Shown piece after piece: positions 34,165 to 46,995 of a DNA stretch of 64,000 bases. The translations under genes and the position numbers were made by a program. The DNA is taken from assembly GCA_029216955.1 (NCBI GenBank), contig JANAVB010010791.1, forward strand, positions 10,715,586 through 10,779,585, written 5' to 3'. Each line of letters begins with the position of its first letter. Positions within the stretch are counted from its first letter, which is position 1. Origin of the DNA: Iris pallida (Eukaryota; Streptophyta; Magnoliopsida; Asparagales; Iridaceae). Under the pieces are notes generated by a model that saw only the letters and a program-made list of their open reading frames with translations, was not told the DNA's origin and did not search any database.

Positions 34165-35960
34165 TCAGAATGCCTTCAAGCCCATTTTACAAGCTGTGTC
34201 ATCGACCAACTGGCGCTTGAGGCCCTTTGTGAACGGATCTGCCAGGTTCTCCTGACTCCGAACATCAACCACTGCAATTACACCTCTTTTGATAAGATCG
34301 TGTACTGCCCTGTGCTTCAACCGTACAGTCATCTACTTTCCGTTGAAGAGGTCATTTGATGCCACTGCTGTTGCCGCCTGGTTGTCACAGTATATCGGTA
34401 TTGCCGGTATCTGAGCCCCAACCACCGGAAGATCATACATGAGCTCTCGAAGCCACTCTGCTTCATCTGCAGCAGCATCCAATGCAAAGAATTCAGATTC
34501 CATGAAGGAGCGAGATAACATAGTCTGCTTCTTCGACTTCCACGATATAGCAGCTCCGCCCCTGGCGAATACGAATCCACCTGTGGAATACTCGCTCCCC
34601 ATATCTGAACACCAGCTAGCATCACTGAAGCCTTCCACTACTGACGGATCTCCGCTGTAAAAAAGTGCATATGTCTGAGTTTTCTTGAGATATCTCATAA
34701 CACGCTTCACAGCTTTCCAGTGCTCAACGCCTGGATTGCTAGTGAACCGACTCAGCATTCCCACTGCAAAAGCTATGTCAGGCCTTGTGGCAGTAGTAGC
34801 GTACATCAAGCTTCCGATGACGCTAGCGTACTCCAACTGCCTGACACTTTCCCTCGAATTTGGCTCCAGCTTCTGATCACTCCGGTACGGTGTATCAATA
34901 AAAGGAAGATCTTGATACCCGTAGCGAGTGAGCATCTTCTCAATATAATGAGATTGTGACAGCGCTATTCCAGTGCCTGTCCGGATGATCTTGAGCCCCA
35001 AGATTACGTCGGCATCCCCCAAGTCCTTCATACTGAACTTGGTCGAGAGGAATTTCTGTCTCTGTGACGCAGCTTAAATCTGTACCTAGGATTAGCATGT
35101 CATCCACGTAAAGACATATGATTACTCCTCTTCCGTCAGTAAACTTCGTATAGACACACTTGTCTGTTTCACTGACCCTGCAGCCATTTGACCTTATCAC
35201 CTTGTCAAACTTCTCATGCCATATTTTGGGAGCTTGTTTCAAACCATACAGAGACTTCATCAACTTGCAGACTTTGTCTTCCTGACCTCTGACGACAAAA
35301 CCTTCTGGTTGTTGCATGTAGATCTCTTCGGTCAGCTCGCCATTAAGGAATGTCGTTTTCACATCCATCTGATGTATCACCAGCTTGTGTATTGCTGCTA
35401 GAGCAATTAACAATCTGATGGTTGTCATCCGAGCTACTGGAGCATAAGTGTCAAAGTAGTCGATCCCCTGCTTCTGAGCAAACCCCTTGGCCACTAGCCT
35501 GGCCTAGAACTTGTCAATGGTTCCATCTGCTTTCATCTTCTTCTTGAAGATCCATTTACATCCGATGGGTCTTGCTCCTTCTGGCAGGTCAACCAATACC
35601 CATGTGTTGTTGGAGGTGATTGAGTCAATCTCGTTGTCTATCGCCTCCTTCCAGAATACAGCATCTCTGGTCTTCATCGCCTCATCATAGGTAAGCGAAT
35701 CTGCTTCCACATGATAGGTGACGAAGTCATCTCCGAAGTCTTTCGGCCTCCTCGTTCGCTTAGTTGATGGCTCAGCGAGTTCTGGTTCAGCTGGTGTCTC
35801 CTTGACGACAGCTTCATCTTGGACTACTGGTTCATTAAAGACTTCTGTCTGCTTTGTACCCTCATCATTCTTCGAAAGATCCGCGAGAACAATATTCTTG
35901 TGTTTTGCAAACTTGTCTTCAAAGTATTCAGCATCGCGAGATTCGATGATATGGTTGACT
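34165..35960 (-). pseudogene. Reverse transcriptase and RNase H of copia-2
   Basis: RT carries MDVKTTFLNGELTEEIYMQQ, LYGLKQAPKIWHEKFDK and catalytic YVDD (about 35105). RNase H carries YSGDPSVVEGFSDASW, SRSFMESEFFALDAA and ADPFTKGLKRQLVDD, ending at a TGA at 34165. A one-base loss near 35967 shifts the frame upstream, another small deletion lies near 35050, and in-frame TAG codons occur at 35504 and 34330. Otherwise the sequence is well kept. Confidence 0.9.
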
Positions 35961-37452
35961 CGATATCAAGGAATCTCCGAGCATCACTCTTCTCGGTATA
36001 CCCCAAGAAGATCGCCTTCATAGTCCTTGTCCCCAGCTTCTGAATCTTCAGATCCGGGAGCTTCACATAAGCCAGACACCCCCAGACTCGAATGACATTC
36101 AAGTTAGGTCTGACTTTGAACCAGAGTTCATGAGGAGTTATGTCGGAAGTTGCATATGGCACTCTGTTCAGAATGAACGTTGCCGTTAGTGCATCTTCTC
36201 CCCAGTAACACTTTGGAAGACCCGCAGTCAACAGCATGGAGTTCATCATCTCTGTCAACGTTCTGTTCTTCCTTTCTGCTACTCCGTTGGATTGAAGAGA
36301 GTACAGAGCCGTTGTCTCATTGATGATTCCATGTTCTTTGCAGAATGATAAGAATTCATGAGACCGATACTCTCCGCCTCGATCACTCCTTAACCTCTTG
36401 AGTTGTTGTCCAGTTTGCCGCTCAGCCTCGATCCTGAACTCCTTGAACTTCTCGAATGCTTCGTCTTTAGACTTGAGCAAGTAGACGAAAGCATACTTTG
36501 AGAAGTCATCGATGAAAGTAATGAAATACTTCATCCCGGCCTTTGTAGAGAATTATTTGAAGTCACAGATATCTGAGTGAACCAACTCCAGAAGATATGT
36601 GCTTCGATGGACCCTGTGAAAGGGTTTCCTTGTGATCTTCGTCTGAGCACATACTTCGTATTTCTCTACCTTACCCCCACACTTGGAGATAAGTCCTAGA
36701 CTAGACATTCTGTTAATCCTTTTACAATGAACATGTCCTAGCCTATTATGCCACAACTCAAGATAATAATCAAAAAAAGTGATTGCATTTATATTATCAT
36801 GCTGGGTTACAACAAGCTTAATCTTGTACATTCCTTCAGTTTGGAAAGCTTTCCCGAAGAATGTACCCTTTTTGGACATCACCAACTGGCCAGCATTGAT
36901 GTCCATCCTCAAGCCTGCGTTGCAGAGCAGACTCCCAGAGATCAGGTTCTTAGCAATTACTGGAACATGCTTCACACCTTGAAGCGTCAGAGTGTTCCCC
37001 GATGTGAGTTTCAGCTCCACCGTCCCGATCCCCAGTACTTCAGCTTGTGCCTGGTTTGCCATTATGACCTTCTCTGAAGTTGGCTCATAAGAGACGAACC
37101 AGTCTTTGTCTGAACAGACATGGTAGGTCGTACCAGTGTCTATCCACCAGTCCAAGTCAGCCCCTACAGTTGTAACATGTGCTATCATGGCAACTAGATT
37201 AGTAATCATAGAAACCTTACTAGGCTCACCTTGTTCTTTGGGCTTGGACTTGCATTCAGATTTGTAGTGGCCCTTCTTGCCACAATTGAAGCAAGTCACA
37301 TGGGACTTGGACTTCTGCTGCTTGAAAGCAGGACCCTTTACTTTCAGATTCGTGAAGTCCTTCTTTTTGCGATAAGAAGCAGCCTGCTTCCCCTGGTACT
37401 CTCTGGTTTGGACCAGATTTGCCTTTGCCAGTTGTTTGGACAGAGTATCCAT
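35961..37452 (-). pseudogene. Zinc knuckle, protease and integrase of copia-2
   Basis: Zinc knuckle CFNCGKKGHYKSEC, protease WWIDTGTTYHVC with the D-T-G triad, pre-integrase YLELWHNRLGHVHCKRIN with HHCC spacing, then the integrase core FITFIDDFSKYAF, LRSDRGGEYRSHEF and NGVAERKNRTLTEM. A single TAA at 36553 separates pre-integrase from core; the frame is the same on both sides. Confidence 0.9.
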
Positions 37453-38076
37453 CTTCTGTTAAGAGCGCATCTCGTCCTCAACATGGATCTCTTACAAGAA
37501 ATCTTTCAAGCTAATTTCCATCTTCTTTCGATGCATCCTTGCATAGAAGTTGCTCCATTCTGTAGGAAGTTTCGCGACGATCCCTCCAACGACAAACTTG
37601 TCGACGAGGGGCATGTTTTCGTCTTCTAGTTTCTGACGCAACTTCAGAAACTCCTTCACTTGGGGCAGCATCGCCTTCTCGTCTTCGAAGGTCCACTTGT
37701 GGTATTTTTCTACCATGAAGATCTTGGACCGGTTCTCGTCATCTTCATAGAGCTTTCCCAAGGAGTTCCATATCTCTTTGGCAGATATCTTCTTGGAGTA
37801 GGACTCTGCCAGAGAGTCTTCCATGGAATTGAGTATCAATAGTTTACATATATTGTTTTCTCTCTTCTACTTCGCTTACTTGGTTGTAGCAGCGGCCACA
37901 GCCGCAGCAGATCCAGTGGTTGGAACGATCGGTTCTTCTTCTGACAGCACGTGATCAACATTCATAAGTTGAAGATTTAAAGTGACCTTTCGTCTCCATA
38001 TCTGGAAGTATTCGCCATCGAAATTCTCCAACTTGTTAAAGCCGGTATCGATGAGCGAAGTACGAGAATTATCCAT
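37453..38076 (-). pseudogene. gag: Gag of copia-2
   Basis: Starts MDNSRTSLIDTGFNKLENF at 38076, 23 bp inside the 5' LTR. It contains NFDGEYFQIWRRKVTLNLQ, KLYEDDENRSKIFMVEKY and ARMHRKKMEISLKDFL, typical of copia capsid regions. Stops near 37875 and 37492 and at the start of the zinc-knuckle segment break it. Frame is shared with the integrase part. Confidence 0.85.
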
Positions 38077-38098
38077 CTTCTCAATAAAGCTTTGAGAT

Positions 38099-38944
38099 TG
38101 TTAGTGCCGAGGCACAATTTTTGATGAAAAATTCTGAAACTGAAACAATTGTACACACAACGTTTTAAATGCAGCACCTTAAAGAAGATGCGCAACAGAG
38201 ATACTGGAGGATTCTGAATTACGAGGATCTACCAAGATTCTACGTAATACACAAAAAATCTAAAGAGACTTTGTGCAAGCAACTATCGGCAGTAGAGATT
38301 CTAAAAAGAAGTTACTGTAAAAGGCAACAGCAGCGATGACAGGCAAGAATGAGATGCTGGAGTGAATGTACTACCGTTGCTCAAAGCTTTATTCGCCCCA
38401 CACAAGCACGAACAGCTTCCAGGAACCAGCAAGTTCACGAAGAACTTCTGGAACGCTCGTAAGTCAATATTTGAGACTTGAACGGGCTTCCTGGACTTAA
38501 CAGACTCCCTCAACTCTCTTCTTGGTGCATCTTTCAAAGGAGGCCAAGGGGCTCTATTTATAGAGTGGAGTTGAGACTTTACCTCTTCTCCTATCTGATG
38601 TGGGACTAAAATACCAACACTCAAAAATAGAGTTTGATATTTTAGATCATCCCACAATCAGCATAGAAGTGTGCCAGTCCATGCCTACCCCCCGAACACT
38701 CCCGTGCATGCACGAGACATCTTGGAGTCCGTGTCCGAGTCCGAGTCCGCACAACAAAATTAACTTGCATCCTTGTTGGATTTAATCATTTTTCCTTCTA
38801 GGAAAATACTCCCACATGGCACAAACTTGTGCCCCACTACACCTCATGTGCACACCTCAACACAAGCAATACATTATATTGAGATACTCACCATTTGGTG
38901 TAGCTGATGTGGGACTATCTTTTCTAGTCCAAAGGCAAAAACAC

Positions 38945-38949
<5 letters not shown>
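38099..38949 (-). repeat. 5' LTR of copia-2
   Basis: Matches 32248-33099. The TATA box CTATAAATAG lies near 38557-38567 on the minus strand. Internal sequence starts ATCTCAAAG as in copia-1. Confidence 0.93.

Positions 38950-39030
<81 letters not shown>
38950..39030. repeat. TA array
   Basis: About 40 TA units at the copia-2 insertion site; the other half of the site is at 32190-32247. Confidence 0.9.
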
Positions 39031-39033
<3 letters not shown>

Positions 39034-39034
<1 letters not shown>

Positions 39035-39136
39035 AGGTGTCCTTTTCTTGGGATAGGTGAGCAACTCCAAGGGTGGATTCGAACTGTGTCCATCCCCACG
39101 GAACCCACCGGTGTACCTAACGGACTACACTCCCAC
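39034..39136 (-). repeat. tRNA-derived SINE
   Basis: On the minus strand: A-box-like TAGTCCGTTAGGT (39115-39127) and perfect B box GTTCGAATCC (39075-39084), 30 bp apart, a body of about 40 bp, then CTCAAA and a TA array as tail. Size and order fit a tRNA-derived SINE. Confidence 0.7.
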
Positions 39137-39150
39137 AAACAACAATGATC

Positions 39151-39187
<37 letters not shown>
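39151..39187. repeat. (AC)n microsatellite
   Basis: About 18 AC units between the SINE and the LINE tail. Confidence 0.95.
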
Positions 39188-39188
<1 letters not shown>

Positions 39189-39197
<9 letters not shown>

Positions 39198-39222
39198 TTG
39201 AAGCAAAGGGTACTTCGAAGCA

Positions 39223-39270
<48 letters not shown>

Positions 39271-39837
39271 AAGCAAAGGGTACTTCGTATAAGAAATCTG
39301 GGAAATAGCTTCCCAGGAGCCATTACAAGCACAATGCTGCTACTTCTCTCTACTAACTTATGACTACACAAAACTAATTCTTTCTAGCAGAATCACTCCT
39401 TCCTCTAGTGAGATCCCATTACAAGCTCATATAGATGGCCTCCTACTATGAATATCACTCTACACATTTTAAGTCATACTCTATGTTGTTCAATACTCCC
39501 AATATTCTTATCTTCAAAAACTCTTCTGTTTCTTTCCTTCCATACATGCCAGATGGTAAAAAGAAGACGTACTCTAGCTTTCCTGTATGTGTCTACTCCT
39601 TTAGCCTTTAAACCAGCTATCTCTTCGAATTTACTCTCCAGTCCATCATGTCCTCTGTTGGTAATGCCTAGAACATCTCTATGGTGCTGCCATATGCTAC
39701 TAGAAAATGTACATTGGAAGAATAGATTGTCTCGAGTTTTAGCGCACGTCCCATCGCCATAAAGGATGCATCTAGTCTTCGGAATTGAGATCCCAAAGCT
39801 AGCTAACCTTTCTCTTGTTAGTAATCTGTTTCGGATT
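39189..39837 (-). pseudogene. LINE 3' end, 5'-truncated
   Basis: The coding part (39474-39837) is the C-terminal zinc-binding domain that follows LINE reverse transcriptases: IRNRLLTRERLASFG, C-x-L-Y-G-D-G-T-C, RDNLFFQCTFSSSIW and FTIWHVWKERNRRVFED. The 3' end reads GAAGTACCCTTTGCTTCAAA plus a TA tail. The last 20 bp occur twice (39268-39289 and 39197-39218), separated by TA units. The 5' side is cut at 39838 by an LTR. Confidence 0.8.
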
Positions 39838-41054
39838 TGTAACACCCACTTTTCTAAAATGAGAATAATTTTGAACTTTTGTAAAAGTTTATTATTTAAT
39901 AATAGAATTTATGATTTATGAGAATTTTTTTATTAATTTAATAGTATTTAAAATTGGTAAATTATAATTTTGATGTGTTAGCTAGTGAACCCTAGAACTG
40001 TTGAGCTTAGAGGCTAACCATGACCATGGGGACCAAACCATGTGATTGGAATGACTATTTACAACTTTTTAGGCTAAGGGTATTTTGGTCATTTTGTGAC
40101 TTTTGAATTATTTAGGATTTTAATTAATTGGTGAATTTTAGATTATTTTAATAATATTTAAATTGATGTATTATGATTTTTGTTATTTTTCATATTTTAA
40201 TATTTTGGGAAAATTTTATATTTTTAATATTGTTTTTATTGGATTTGTTTAGTCGGGTTTGAATTTCAACTCAATCTGACTTGTATTGGAGACCTGGGGT
40301 AGCTTCGACTCTAGTGTGACCCACTCATTAGTTAGACATGGCCCACATTTGACAATATTTAAGTTAGTATGGTTGGGCTAATTGTTCATGACTAGGTTGG
40401 GTTATTTTGAGACTCAAACTAGTCTATTTTAGCCCCAAACCCTAACCTAACTTAAGTTGAACCTAATGGGACAAGAGGGGCATTTTGGACTTTGCCAAAA
40501 TGGAAGAAATAGTCAATATGGCCAGCCACCAAAGGAGGGAAATGAGTCATCATTCATTTTGTTCTTAGCCTCTTTTTTCATCTCCTTGAGTTCTTTCCCA
40601 AATTTGAGAAGAACCTCCATTGATTTCATCTCCAAATCAACCCATTCCTCCATCCAATCTTCTCCATTTCTTCTCTACTCAAGCAAGAGGAGGTGCTAGC
40701 CAAGTTTGGGACAAGTTTGCATTGTTTTGTGACTATTTGGAGATTTCTTCGTGTCGGTGTTGTATCGGAAGGAGTTCTTGAGATTTTACCTCCCGGAAGG
40801 TAAAATCTACCCTCTAATCCAAACCCTCATGCATTTAGGAACGTTTTGAACCCATAGGAATTTTCTTCCATGGTTGTATCTCCATTTGTGTCCATTTTGG
40901 GTCCATTCGGAGACATTTAGGAGTGTCCTTGATGTGTTATTGTGTCCATGTGGGAAAATCCCAAATTTGGACACACTATGTGTTGTTGTTATGTGTGAAT
41001 GAATTATTACATGTTTAATCTCATATATTTGTATTGGAGATGTGTTCTATAGTG

Positions 41055-41300
<246 letters not shown>

Positions 41301-41745
41301 TACTTGTGTTTCTTTTGTCTCAAACTACCTAAATTCGTCATAATATTTATCCACGTTTTTAGTAGCAATAGCAACTTAGAAATATCATAACTTTTAGCTT
41401 AAAACTCTGATTTATCTTCCTTTTTTTAAAAGAACCGTATCGAAGTTAGCTTTCTAAATATATATTTTAATAAGCCAAATTCGTTTTAAAACTTTCTGTA
41501 AAATTATTTGAGTGTCAGTTGTACGAAAGACGAACGCGTTTCGGTATTTTTGCGATTCCGGGAGCTTTCGAACACGAAAATACGATCCGTTTAAAGTTTT
41601 GGAAAGCTAACATAAATATATATAACATACTTTAATCCTAGAATTTAATGAATGCTTAATTTGTACAGTATTGATTTTAAGTAGAAGATTACTATACGAC
41701 ATATGCATTTTGTGTATCCTTGTATGTACAGATATGTATGTATGC

Positions 41746-41853
<108 letters not shown>

Positions 41854-44025
41854 AGAGAATGTAATATAATATAGAGTATACATAAATGATATAATGTATG
41901 AAAGTATATAATGTATTCAAATATGTATGTATAGGTGCATGAATGAATGAATGAATGAATGCAATGCAATGCATGAATGAATGGATGAAATACAAGCATG
42001 TGGGTACTGCAAGGTATTGAAACATGTATGCAAGTATCCATATGTAAGTAAGTAACGTAATCAAGTATGAATGTTGCTATATATCAATGCCAACATGATA
42101 GGAATGTATGATGCCATATTAGCACTTAGCACCATGTTCATATGTTAAAACCCCCTTCTACATGTTGAAAGTAACCCCAAGCATGAATACACATAAACCT
42201 ACTTACTATTATGAGTAAACCTTTGACATATAAATAAACCCTTTTGATATGATTAACACCCACACACACACATGCTAAACCAACGCTTTACATTTTATTT
42301 CTTCTATGTGACACAAAGAATCCTTGCTAAATGTTATCCTTCTAACATAACCTCCTCATACTTGAACACATTGTACTATTATGTACACATTGCCATATCC
42401 ACATTCATGTATCACTCACTCCTTGTCTTTATGCACTTTGCTTGTAATAAAAATATATATGAATATATATGTAATGTGTGTTTAATAACTTGTGTAGCTT
42501 TGTGATTTTGTGTGAGTGATAGTCTAGGCTTGGTTAGGCCTAATGAGACTTGTTAGTCTAGGTTTAGACCTAGTACTGCCTAGTTAACCTAGTTTGACTA
42601 GTACGGTTGACCAGAGTTGACCAAGAGTTGACTTTGACCTAGAATAACCTAGAATCATGTAGAATGTATAGTAGAGCTTTATTTTACCATTTTGGACTTG
42701 TTGTGACTTGTGCTGTTCTAAATAGGAGCCAGACACCTCTCCTCGGACAGTACACTTCCTTTGGACATTCAGATAGCAGGCGAGTACATTCTCTGATAGT
42801 TCTCTCATTTATTTGCCAGTTACTGTATTTCAGTTCTATTTAGTTTTATGTGATTCTCTGATACCACACGTATAGATATTTATGGATTCATGTATGCGAC
42901 ACACATACCATACTTATCTGGCCTCTATTACTGGAATTACTGGAATTATTCCTGAATCTATTTCTGGAGTCATCATATTTTGGCTAGACTCATCTCGATT
43001 CTCGTGTCGAATTCTGGCTTCATTTGTATTGCGGGGCGGGGAAATATTGAGTAAGACATGTAGACGTACCCCAAATCTAGAATCTCCCAACTGGAAACTA
43101 CTGGAAGCATAGCCATCTCTCGCCTGATCAGTGAGAGATGTGCCTGATTACCTACAGCCGTTTACATGTCGATTTCGGTATTTTAAAATACACTGTTAGA
43201 ATAGCTGGGCTCACTTGGATTCTTGATCACTACCCAAAATCATTTTGTACTGGATTCAGCTTGTATTAGATTCATCTCGTACTAGCCTTATAGTTGTTTT
43301 ACACTTTTTTTGCATTTACTATCTGGACTTATTATGTTACTTTAGTTCAGCTAGATTTATTTTACAGTCTTTATTGCCATCATTCTTCTCTTGTTTTAGT
43401 TACTTTACTTTCCTTGTATCTTACTGCTTCTCTATACTATCACCTAAATATAAACTGTCATATTCATCAATAAAACTGTTTATAACTGCTTTATAGTTCT
43501 CTGTCATTACTTGGGTTTTCTTGATGAGTTGTACTCGTTTCCGTCCTGATTGGACCTGTTGAAAATTTTACAGAGGACGAGGAGGAGGCCTGCTTAGATA
43601 CTTTCTATGGGACAGCCTTAGAGGACACTTGCGATCCGGACTTCCAGTCGGACCCCTTAGCTGTAGAGACTGTTGCTCCATAGATATCTTTATCTTATTC
43701 CGTAGCATTGGAGATTGAGTTGTATATTTGGATCTGTATTATTTCTGGATGTTAGTGGAGTTTATCTAGACACTTAGCTTTCTCTCTATTTGTATTTCCT
43801 GTGGAACTGGAACTTGCATCTTTTATATCATTATGTCTTATCGTATTCTACCTTAGATGTGATTGAGATATATTCTGTTATGTCACCCCCATTCGGGGAG
43901 TATAACTGTTATTACCTTAAACTGTTAGATGTTGTGACCGAGGACAGTGTTCTACCACCGACACTGCGGCGTAGGCTGGACGTACCCACGTCTCGTGCCC
44001 TTACTCTAGGGTGCGGATCGTGACA

Positions 44026-44733
44026 CGTTTTTAGTGGTGGCCCATGCAGGTCGAGTTTATGTAGTGGTATTCGAACTAGAGTATCACTACAGCCTGCAGT
44101 AGGATTAGGATATTTTTGAAGGTACTCAATCACAGTTAGGATTCCTGAGACGACCCTTGAGAATCTTATTTAAACTTCAATTTGAAATCATTTTCCTTGA
44201 TTGTTGCTCTCACTCCTTGATTATTGAATTTGATTTTGTTGGATCGTTGTTGATTTTAATTTTCCTATCGAGATGAATTTTATGGCCTGAGTTACGATAT
44301 TTTCTGATAACATATGTTGACGGGAATACAGAGATGGTAAAATGTCTACTTGATCATTTTCTGATAACATGTGCTCTTGTCTTTCGCAAGTGTCTAGCTC
44401 TAGTCGTGATCATCGCTATTTCTTCGAGGATGATTGCATTTGGATCGTCTTTGCTTCGCTCGCCAAAATCATTCCTTTGTATATTATGTAATTTTTCTTT
44501 ATTTATTGGTAGTAGATTTATCTCCGCCCAACATATTGTATCAAGACAATGCATTATCATTATATGACATCTTTTATCATTTATTTTGTGCGAATGAGAT
44601 TAGTTGTGGTTCTACTGCATTTTACAGCTTATGTATTCATATGAAGTTTCTATATAATGGGGTGTACTTCGTATGAATACAGCTGGCATGTCTACGTTCT
44701 TAGTCCTACGTATTTTGGACTGGGGCGTTACAT
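44026..44733 (+). mobile_element. Leader of a chromovirus-like element fused to a B-type LTR end
   Basis: 44026-44300 matches the start of the C interior (50713 on), with GTGGTGGCCCATGCAGG. From about 44378 to 44733 it matches the terminal 350 bp of the B LTR, ending GGACTGGGGCGTTACA. Flanks of 39838-44733 (GGATT and TCCCT) are not a duplication, so this is a recombined or deleted remnant rather than a clean insertion. Confidence 0.6.
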
Positions 44734-45602
44734 CCCTACCAACCATAGAGAACGAATGCCATCCAATTCTCTCTTGAATGTTATGGTGATTCAACCAATG
44801 GTCCAACGATAGATGTGTATCCCTACCATTACTAATAACCCTAGAAATAAAGGGTTGAACCTTGGACCTATTCCACAAAGTGAATTTAAACATTACTGAG
44901 TAATTATTTTTTAGCCAAAGAGCCTAAAAATTAGCTTGCTTCAGGTATCGATTGATAAGGAAGCAATCGAAGACCAATGGGTATGGGAGGTGACCGGGGA
45001 TGAGCAGTTTGCTCGGCATACAGTATATGACATAATCCATATACAAAGGTCGGTTGTACCTTACGCGAACATCATATGGGCTAAAGGATGTGCGGTGAAA
45101 ATAAAGCTTTGTGCCTACAAAGCTATCCGAAACAGGTTGCTAACTAGAGATCAACTTACTAGATTTGGGGTTCAAGTGCCTCACAGGGGTTGTGTCTTAT
45201 GCTGGCGTGAAGAGGAGACCCGGAACCACTTATTCTTCCAATTTTATGTTTCAGATTACATCTGGAAACATTGTTGTGACAAACTTGGATGAGACAAAGT
45301 TGATTATGAGGGATTACAGTCTATCATTGGCAGTATAATGACACTGAAGTCTCAGCGGCCAGACGTTTATGGCACTGCTAGATTCAGGCTCCTGATATCA
45401 ATCTGACATATATAGCATGAGCGAAATCGAAGGATATTTGATGGAGCCTTCATAACTATCCAAGGGATAATTAACAACATAGAGTATGATGCACAATGTA
45501 TGGAAAGATCTGGCTCTGGGTGACAGTTGTTACACCAGGTCGGTAGAGGGAGGAAGTGAGTTGTAAACTAGTTTCTTTTATCAATAGAAGTACCCATTGC
45601 TT

Positions 45603-45605
<3 letters not shown>
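44734..45605 (+). pseudogene. LINE 3' end with inverted 5' segment
   Basis: 44936-45292 on the plus strand encodes part of the post-RT region: IEDQWVWEVTGDEQFARH, IRNRLLTRDQLTRFG and the zinc-binding C-x2-C...H motif with RNHLFFQ. It ends GAAGTACCCATTGCTTCAAA plus a TA tail, like the LINE at 39.2 kb. 44734-44937 encodes the upstream LINE segment on the minus strand (ALWLKNNY, KVQPFISRVISNGRD). This head-to-head arrangement fits twin-primed reverse transcription. Confidence 0.75.
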
Positions 45606-45643
<38 letters not shown>

Positions 45644-45649
45644 GAAAAA

Positions 45650-45787
45650 AAAATATATATATATAGTAGAAAATGAATAATGGATGATTTTATTGATGGA
45701 CTACTACTTGCTACTTATAGAGGTTCCAACTCCTCTTCATACTACATTTACCAATGTGGGACTAAAGTCCCTTATTGATTCTCAATA
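45650..45787 (-). repeat. Truncated 3' LTR of a third copia element
   Basis: On the minus strand, CTTGAGGGGGAGT (a polypurine tract) is followed by TATTGAGAATC, an LTR start with the canonical TG changed to TA. About 130 bp remain before TA-rich sequence. Confidence 0.6.
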
Positions 45788-46995
45788 CTCCCCCTCAAGA
45801 TGGGCAATAGATATTAATCATCCCCATCTTGTTACATAGCTTTGACAGACTCAATAAACTAAGACCTTTAGTCAGACAGTCTGTAACTTGTTCTTCTGAG
45901 CGAACATGGTCAATCTTTAGTATCCCTTCTTCCAGCTTCTCCTTGATGAAGAATCGATCGATCTCGATGTGCTTCGTTCTGTTGTACTAAACTAGATTGT
46001 TGGCTATACTTATTGTAGCTTGACTATCGCTCAGAAGATGTAATGGTGCTCCCTTATCCAGCTTCAACTCTGTCAGCAGTGCTTTCATCCACAGTAATTA
46101 TGACACTCCTAGAGCCATTGCTTTATATTCTGCTTCAGCTGACGACCGCGCTACCACTGATTGTTTCTTGTTTCTCCATGAGACCAGGTTTTCTCCTACA
46201 AAGACACAGTACCCCGTGGTAGACCTTCTGTCGTCTATGTAACTCGCCCAGTCTGTATCACAGTATCCCTCAACTTCTATGCGTCCATTCTTCTTGAACC
46301 ATAGCTCTTTTCCCGACGTCCCTTTCAGATATCTCAAGAACTGAAATACTGCTTCCATATGACCCGTTCTTGGATTATGCATGTAGCGACTCACTACACT
46401 CACCGCAAATGAGATATCAGGGCGAGTGTGCCCCAGATAAATCAATCTCCCTACAAGTCTTTGATACCTTTCACGATCAACTGGCTCTCCTGCTTCTGCT
46501 TCCAACTTGCACTTCTAGTCAATCAGAGTGACTGCTGCTTTGTATCCCAGCATCCATGTCTCCTTTAGCAGATCTAGTACATATTTTCTTTATGAGAGAA
46601 AATTTCTTGTTCGCCGTCACACACCTCGATACCCAAAAAGTACCTCATCGCTCCTAAATCTTTCACCTCAAACTCCTTCGCGAGTTTTGATTTTAGCTTA
46701 GTGATCTCGACCTCATCATCACCTGTGATTACTATATCATTCACATATACAACAAGTATAGTAATATGGCCTCTTGCATGCTAAAGAAAGACTGTATGAT
46801 CTGCATTTGTTTGATGGTATCCCATGCCAGTAACAGCCTTTCTGAATCTGTCGAACCAGGCTCGAGGAGATTGCTTGAGCCCGTATAGCGGCTTCTTTAG
46901 TTTAGACACTTTTCCATGCGACGTCCCTTCGTCTGATTCTGTCGTGTAGCATCCTGGTGGGAGCTCCACGTATACTTCTTTTTGAAGGTTCCCGT
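45788..46995 (-). pseudogene. RT and RNase H fragment of a third copia element
   Basis: RT: NLQKEVYVELPPG, KLKKPLYGLKQSPRAWFDRF, a TAG near 46781, then YVND where the family has YVDD, so a catalytic aspartate is lost. RNase H: RLVGRLIYLGHTRPDISFAV, GYCDTDWASYIDDRRSTTGY, RSSAEAEYKAMA (46098-46505). It is cut at 46996 by the B element; the rest should lie beyond the window. Confidence 0.85.

Larger units (their letters stand above)
32248..38949 (-). mobile_element. Ty1/copia retrotransposon copia-2, nearly complete
   Basis: LTRs at 32248-33099 and 38099-38949 differ at about 29 positions by eye over 850 bp. Flanks are ATATA on both sides, but the site is a TA array, so the duplication is not informative. 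The gag-pol (38076 to 34165) is broken by only a few stops and two frameshifts. It is clearly younger than copia-1, its relative in the window. Confidence 0.93.

Noticed and set aside
38950..39030. ATATA target duplication as proof of the copia-2 boundaries
   Set aside because: The site is a TA array, so matching ATATA flanks are uninformative; boundaries rest on LTR and polypurine-tract evidence.
44612..44893. 93-codon minus-strand frame as a gene
   Set aside because: A chance fusion of an inverted LINE segment with a B-type LTR end.
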